From positions 10,880,501 through 10,944,500 of the forward strand of contig CM064417.1 of the NCBI GenBank assembly GCA_032690845.1: a DNA stretch of 64,000 nucleotides. Reading direction: 5' to 3'. The notes beneath the pieces were generated by a model. That model had not been told where the DNA came from, searched no databases, and worked only from the letters and a program-made list of their open reading frames with translations. This stretch comes from Eleusine coracana subsp. coracana. Lineage: Eukaryota; Streptophyta; Magnoliopsida; Poales; Poaceae. Shown here one piece after another: positions 57,650 through 64,000 of the stretch (its first letter is position 1; each line of letters starts with the position of its first letter). The position numbers were made by a program, and so were the translations under genes.

Positions 57650-60600
57650 ATTCCAAACCCCATTCCTCCCCCGACCTTCGGATCCTCTAGGCCCATGAGT
57701 CATGAAATTCTCAGCTAACACCCCCGAAACCCTAAAGCTTTGTTTGACTTGAATAGCAAAAAAAAAAACTTCCCTCGCTTGTGTCAGTCGATTGTAACAA
57801 AGTAAACTCAATAACTTTCCCTCTAAGAAGATCTATGTGACATTATTTGGTGACATGTTTGCAAAGAAGAAAATTTGTCGTCCAAAATGAACTGCATGCA
57901 TGGACATTTTCTGTAAAACAAAAACTACATTAAATAGAGAAGATTTTGCCTAAAATGATATGATCTAACTTTTAAAAATTCTACTTGTAAAGGAGTAGAG
58001 AAAATTTAGGGGAACGAACAGAGCTTCCTACTTGCTTACGCAGAAGAGACATCCTACAAATCTACACACAATTTCGTTCCTTTTTTTCTGCAAAAACAAA
58101 CACATATTTCATCAGCATATAATGTTGGTCTGTGGTGTGTGTAACAATCACCAATAGCATGACGATGTTGACAGCTAAACTCTTCCATTTGTGTCAAAAG
58201 GGCCCAATATCAAAACTAGTCCCCTTCGCAAAAAGAAAAACTGATCCACTTTTCAGCAGATTTCGAAAGGACAAATATTAGCTATCATTTCCACTAGGTT
58301 GTGTACTTTTTGTAGAGACTGGAAACTATTTCCATTTTCTAAAAAAGGCTATCATTTCCACCTTTTCCATTTCATCAAAGTTAATATTGGGAATGGTGAT
58401 TAATTCCAAAATACATGAAAAAGAAGGAAGAATCAGGAATGGTACACACATAATAAGCTCGGTGCTTTCTATGAAAGAGAAATATCATCCCTGAAAAAAA
58501 ACACTACGATATTCTTGTTTCTAGATCAAATGCAAGTGTCTACCGTGTTTTTTTTTAAGCACTATGGCATTGAGTGGCCAATCTGAGCAACAATACATTT
58601 AGCACAACTAAGATCGACATATTGCAGGTTCTAAGTGCAAACACAATGGCTCAGAAGTAAATGACAAATGTTTTTATTAAACTAAATGACTTAACTTGAT
58701 AAAATAAAAGAGGCCACCATTATTTTTTATTATAACAAATCAGAACTCTGAAGTCAGATGACTATCTGTAAAATTAAAAAACTGCACATTATAGTTACCT
58801 CTCTAAGTTGGAATTCCAAAAAAATTTCTGACTGAGTATTTGATGATTTGAAAACCATCAAACTTGACTTGGTACAAAAGGTTCCCTCGAACCATCTCCA
58901 AAAGGGATAGACAGTCTCTTGCATTCGTAACTAAGATTTACACCAGGGGCACGTGATTATACCTCTATCTTGGTGTTTTTACACAGCAACTTATGCAGTT
59001 TAGCCTAATTAACTTATATTTCCCCAAGCAAAATCCCACAGCTAATCATTGCATAAAAATAAACAGAAAATTAAAACCTTAACTTTATGTCCTAGTGCCA
59101 CACACCGCAACAATCAACGACAGACCAAAACATTTATCTGCACAGACACAGCACAACGAACAAACAGAGATGAATACCAAGTCGTGCATTCATAGCACCG
59201 GGGGGAATTGCACAAGAGTTTTCTTCGTAAGTGCTTCAAATCTTCCATCATGGTAGTATTGGAATGTCGACCTGTCTAGGTCGACCGGCTAGAGAATGCA
59301 GATTAGTTGGTGGTGCAAGCTACTCAACATTCATGAAAGTGACAAGCGTGTTGCCAGTTTTCCCACCCGTAAACTGTAATGCATTTTTAAACAAGCCATG
59401 TCAGTCACTTACAGTAGTAGTAATGACAACCGTTGGAATGGGATCTCAGCTCCAACATTTCCAGGAAGCTATGTCGTCAGACTTAGAAAGCAAAAATGTA
59501 AGGTCCTCCTGAGAACAGTAAGTCAGCTGCGGTCCTTGTGCTTTATTACACTGAAACTATTAGTATTAGCTAGTGTAACTAACTGTCAATCCCTATATGA
59601 TTCCTTTCACAGATCTTTTGCTGGACCACACGATACAAGGCATTGGACCAAAGTATCATCCACATGAAGACAATTCAATTCAGCCCCTCTGAAACAATCA
59701 TTTGATTGCAAAAGGGCTTCATATACTTCTCCAAGTAAAACCCATAACAATAAGATAATTCAGTGGGACACTCAAGTATGCATAAAGTGCACACTTTGTT
59801 ACAGTAGGAGGGGCACGTAGCTGAGCAGCTGTTATAACAAAAGAAGTTGTTGGTCGTGGTAAAGTCTAAAAGATAAAGGTAAAACATCTTATCTGCATTT
59901 CTGAAATGACTTAAATTGAATCCTGAGTTGCACCACTACTACTAGTAGTTAGAAAAGAATACAGATAGGGAGGTCATCACGCCGCCGTGGACTAGTTGCT
60001 TCATGTTGAATATATATGGAAGAGAAACAATATCACAAGGAGAGTAATAAAGGAAATGTTATGATCTATCTCCACTCTAACCTTCCGTCGGCTGAAAGCA
60101 AAAAAGTAAATGTGCAAGCTTTAGGAAGTCACCTGGCCAAATAATATGGGGAGTCTCACAGTCACACACCACCACCAATCAATTATGATGATGTAGAAGT
60201 GCAGAAGAAAATGCATGATCTAATTATTAGAAAGTGAGCTTAAATTCTCCAAGTTATCCTAAAAGAACATCTAGCCTTGACAGCTTTGTGTCAACATAAC
60301 ATAATTAGTACTTCATTTTTGGTACTTCAGTATTAGGTAAAAAATACAAGCAAATGGCACTATGACACGAATATATGCAGTGAACAAAAAGTCAGTCGAA
60401 GAGATCTGACATCAGGGGCAAATGGACAGCCATTTCGTCCCTTAGTCCTAATCAGCAAGTCTAAATTTCCCCATCAGCACCAAACGAATCAGACTTCTCA
60501 GGCTCTTTTGTCCTGCAGAACGTATTTAAGCTTTGAGGTTCAGGATTTTTTCCTTTCAACCTATAAAACCACATTGTGTTGTTCAAATTGAACTGTGCCC

Positions 60601-61357
60601 TCGTTAAATATTACACAAATTAATTAAACGCATGTTGGTTCAACCCTAAAACCATGGATGCATGCATGGAAAGAGCGGCGGTGCCCAAGGGTCATGTCTG
60701 AATAAGGTACCGAACCAGTCTCAGATAACGGCATGATGTGCTACACATCAGATAAGGATCTACAGTATAAGAAAGATAATTAATTGCTTATGGTTACAGT
60801 GATCTTGAGGTCGTCATGTTGAGTTCGAAAAAAAATAGCATGCACAGTGTTGAAACAGATGCAATGTGCAAAATCCTATGCTGTGAGCAAGCTTCTAGAA
60901 AGTTTAATTGTTCAAATACACATGCATATGGTTCAGCAATATGCAATACTACTATCTATATTGGTACAGCAAGGACGCGAGGGTGATGGAAACAATTCCG
61001 ATAAGAGACTAGCCACATGGGGCTCGAATAAGAAAAATAAAATATGATCATGTACCAATACACTAGCTAACAAAATCTGTCATCGACTCAAACAATAAGA
61101 AAGTGGTATTCGCAATGAATGGAACCAAAAAAAAAAGGAATACATTTACATCTTGATTAGCTATACAGTGACAAATCAGTCTGTTAAAGATAATTTTGCA
61201 AACATTCTAAAGACATCCAACTATGAATCATTGGCTTACAATATATAAGGCTATACTTGGGCACGTGGGACTAAAGACACTACATTACTGATCACCTTTT
61301 TGAGAAAAGAGAATTTTTATTCTGGCTTCAATAATGGAGGTTACATGTAATCATTAT
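57649..61357. other. Long AT-rich intergenic stretch
   Basis: About 3.7 kb. The short frames at 59231-59667 and 60847-61047 have no recognisable domains or supported splice sites. I see no terminal repeats with duplications, and no RNA gene. Distal regulatory DNA cannot be judged from sequence alone. Confidence 0.45.
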
Positions 61358-61360
61358 AAA

Positions 61361-62280
61361 CATCACCACAAATCCGCACTGTAGCGGCGGGTCAATATGC
61401 ACTGTAGCGACGGACCGACTAACCTGCCGTAGTGTAAACGCATCTAAAAATAGTGCTTTATTGTGACGGCTATTTTAAGAGCCAAACAACCCGCCGCTGA
61501 AAATATTATTATAGCGGCGGGTGACATTTGTCACCTGCCGCTACCAAAGCCCTAGAAAACAAAAAAAAACGCATCTAAGCCTATCCAGCCCACGGGCCTC
61601 GACCTCGCCCCGAACATCGGAGCCCACATCTAGGATCATCCGTGCCACCACGGAGGGAGGAGGCCGCCGCCGCCCGGCCGCCAACGAGGATGCCCCGTCG
61701 CCGCCATGTCACATGGAGGGGGGCGACCAGATCTGGCCGCCCCGGCCACCGTCGTGGAGAGGGGGGCGACCAGATTTAGCCGCCCCGGATCCCGCCCCGC
61801 CACCGTGGAGAGGGGGGCAACCAGATCTGACCGTCGTCGTCGCCTCCCAAGACGCTTCCCGCCGTGGCCTCCCGAGCCGCCTCCAGTTGTCGCCTCCCGA
61901 GCCGCTGCAGCCGTCGGACGCCTCCCGCGTTGCCTCTCGAGCCGCCGTGGTTGTCGGACGGACGCACCGTCGTGGCCGCCTCCCGCGTCGTCGTGGTCGT
62001 TGGACGCACCGTCTCCTGCCGTCGGGAGAGGGACTCGGGAGAGAGAGGGGTTGGGGGCGGTCGGGGGAGAGAGAGACGCTCGGGAGAGAGAGGCAGGAGG
62101 AGAGAGAAGCGCGCGAGAGAGAGGGAGAGTGCGCGGCGGCGGCGGCAGTTAAAATTTTAGCGACGGTTTACACAGTGAATCGCCTCTAAAAATTATAAAC
62201 CATTTTTAGGTGTGGATTTCTTTCGATCCGCCGGTACTTTAAAATTGCTTCCGCCGCTAAAAACCTATTTTGTGATAGTG
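61361..62280. mobile_element. Short CACTA-type element with GC-rich core
   Basis: The right end is the complement of CACTATCACAAAATAGG. The left end is degenerate (CATCACCACAAATCC). AAA stands outside both ends (61358-61360, 62281-62283). Subterminal repeats GTAGCGGCGGGT, CTGTAGCGACGG, CCCGCCGCT and CCGCCGCTAAAAA mark the CACTA style. The GC-rich core (61600-62150) has open frames on both strands from composition, and no transposase. Confidence 0.7.
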
Positions 62281-62283
62281 AAA

Positions 62284-62745
62284 ATGATCACAAAGATTAG
62301 CAATAGGGCAGCATAGCTCAAGAAAAGCAAAAGAACTCCCGCTCCCCTAAAACAATTTCTAGTATGACTGAACAAACATGAAAAACTCTAATATCGCAGA
62401 TCATAAAAGATGACAACATCTACATATATGTCCGTAATGACGTCTCCAACGAGAAAACGACTTCACATCTCCAACTTTTGATCTTTTCGTTCCTGGTCCT
62501 GGCAAGAAGACATGTGCATTTACTATCATGACAACGTCCAACGTCCACACGTGCTGTCCTCAACTGATCTCATGAGCAAATATCGATTATATATATCACG
62601 GATGACATAGCACATGCCAACCGTTCCCTGTAGTAGAAGACGGGGCCCTTAAAAGTCCGAGTACTCCAAAATTGGAACTACCAAAACTTTTGACCGGCTG
62701 GTGTAATCAGCGAAACAACACTCAATGTAACACATGTTAGCAATT
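62284..62745. other. Intergenic, no feature recognised
   Basis: Mixed AT-rich DNA between two mobile elements. Confidence 0.5.
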
Positions 62746-62754
62746 AACGAACGG

Positions 62755-63000
62755 GAGATTTTTGCTATTTTACCTAGCGTTTTGGCGGGCTTCAGATGAA
62801 TGTCCATTAAAATACATATCCCTACGTTGTATACTCCGATAAAATGCCCACCAATCTTTTTTGGAACAAAACTGCCTCTGAGATTGCTGAGCATTTTACT
62901 AAAATGTACAACATAGCAGTATGTATTTAAAAAAGGTTTAATGTTAGATAGACATTACACTAAAGTCTACCGAAACGCTGGATAAAATAGCAAAAATCTC
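62755..63000. mobile_element. Mutator-like MITE with long inverted ends
   Basis: The left end GAGATTTTTGCTATTTTACC (continuing CTAGCGTTTTGG) is matched by the complement of the right end over about 32 bp with few mismatches. Direct repeats AACGAACGG (62746-62754) and AAGGAACGG (63001-63009) differ at one base; a 9-bp duplication is characteristic of Mutator-like elements. 246 bp, non-coding. Confidence 0.75.
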
Positions 63001-63009
63001 AAGGAACGG

Positions 63010-64000
63010 ACGAGTCGGAAAAACGGTCACACGTGTTATAAAAGGAAAAAAAAAATCCGTACGAACCGTCCGCAAAGCGCTGCTGTGCGGCCCTGATCGG
63101 GATGCTCGACACGTGGAGATCCAACGGGAATAGAGGTGGGTGCATGGACTTGGCTCCAGGGGAACTCAATCGGCGTGGTCTCGGCTCCAAACACAACAGC
63201 GATTCGGCTCGATCTAAACTCGTCTCCCTCATCTAACTCAAAAGAATCGCCGCTTTCCTCATCCCATCTGCACAGCGCCGACGATGGCCTCCCCTATGGG
63301 CTATGGCTCGTGAATGGCGACGGCGACGGTCTCACCTACAGCTCGCGTCGTTCTGCCCTCTGTATCCAAGTTCCTCACATGCTGCAAGCTCATAACCATA
63401 ATTGAACATGGTTATATTCCAGTTGATTTATGAATCAAATTGCAATCGATCACCTGGTGGTGAGAACAATTAATCCACCATCTTTGCACCTCGTTTCCTT
63501 CATCTCACTCTTTGCAGCGCACGACTCAGCCATCTACCGCTATTGCTGCAGTTTAGCTTTGTCTTTGCCTCTGTCATCTGCCATCACCGCCAGTGCAGTG
63601 TCAATAACGATAAATACGATAACGGACTCAACTGCAGCTCGTGCATCCCTATCGTCTATATTTAAACTTCCGCATGCGCGAGCCCGCGCCCTAAATGTGT
63701 TCGACGACTCCTCACTGTAGGTTGTTCGGATCAAATCCCTCCACGGCCGCGATAGGGATGGCATGGACTTACAAATGCGATAGTATTTTGTATTCTAATC
63801 AACGCCTGTAGCAGGTAGTGGATTCGTTGATGCATGCGCACGGAAGCAACGTACGTCATCTTGCAGCTGGGAGGAATGTCATCTCCCGTCGTTCGGCAGC
63901 TCCTCTGTGCAAACCATGCCTCCCGCGAGGATCGATATAGCCTAAGCTGATCGGATGGGAGGGGGCCGAGCTGAAGCCGCACGGAGCCGATGGCTTCCGC
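63010..64000. other. Possible promoter and transcript start, no gene supported
   Basis: CACACGTGTTATAAAAGG at about 63028-63045 combines a G-box-like CACGTG and a TATA-like box, followed by GC-richer DNA. The only downstream frames are short and unlike known proteins. A gene may continue beyond the window. Confidence 0.35.

Noticed and set aside
61521..62189. A 222-codon frame rich in Arg, Pro and Ser
   Set aside because: Lies within the GC-rich core of a CACTA element, overlaps other open frames on both strands, and shows no domain.

Overview
The window is nuclear DNA from a plant, almost certainly a grass. Two complete intron-containing genes are plant housekeeping or regulatory genes with GC-rich first exons. 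The rest is dominated by transposable elements of grass type: a Gypsy element with an antisense accessory ORF, a Copia element with a repeated GGGGGAG tract before its 3' LTR, L1-type LINEs, a SINE, CACTA elements, and Stowaway-, Tourist- and Mutator-like MITEs. I see no bacterial or organellar gene set. The species cannot be fixed from this sequence alone.

Layout. 1-368: probable last exon of a gene that begins before the window. 994-1840 and 6969-7793: two copies of one GC-cored repeat family; the second lies inside an intron. 2016-3451: a TIR element carrying a fragment of a DUF2921 membrane-protein gene and, in the opposite direction, the N-terminal part of a 9-cis-epoxycarotenoid dioxygenase (NCED) gene. 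4037-4612: a truncated LINE. 5867-8243 (+): a three-exon gene for a small, probably mitochondrial, one-helix membrane protein. 9.4-13.4 kb: duplicated Stowaway MITE, LINE, SINE and a 95-bp tandem repeat. 13844-17214 (-): a complete seven-exon DENR/TMA22 gene with an antisense LINE in intron 3.

18050-41273 is one Gypsy retrotransposon (minus orientation, target duplication CATGG). Its integrase gene was later split by a 10-kb Copia element at 25533-35605 (target duplication CGCCT/CGCCC). Both are dead: Gypsy has lost most of its 5' LTR and has a frameshift in its RT catalytic motif; Copia has stop codons, a deletion in RT and a mosaic Gag. 42894-48420 is a nested tandem-repeat array with a 2,110-bp higher-order period. 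50726-51563 and 61361-62280 are short CACTA-type elements with AAA target duplications. 52474-54994 (+) is a complete five-exon bHLH transcription factor gene of the bHLH041-like type, with a start-stop uORF in its predicted leader. 55-64 kb holds MITEs, a long CT microsatellite and otherwise featureless AT-rich DNA.

The genes do not form a functional cluster; neighbours are unrelated, as is normal in plant genomes. I found no convincing new biological system. The most informative signals are the two-gene capture with a duplicated junction segment, the very recent 2.1-kb duplication in the tandem array, the mosaic Copia Gag, and the upstream start-stop codon pair in the bHLH leader.
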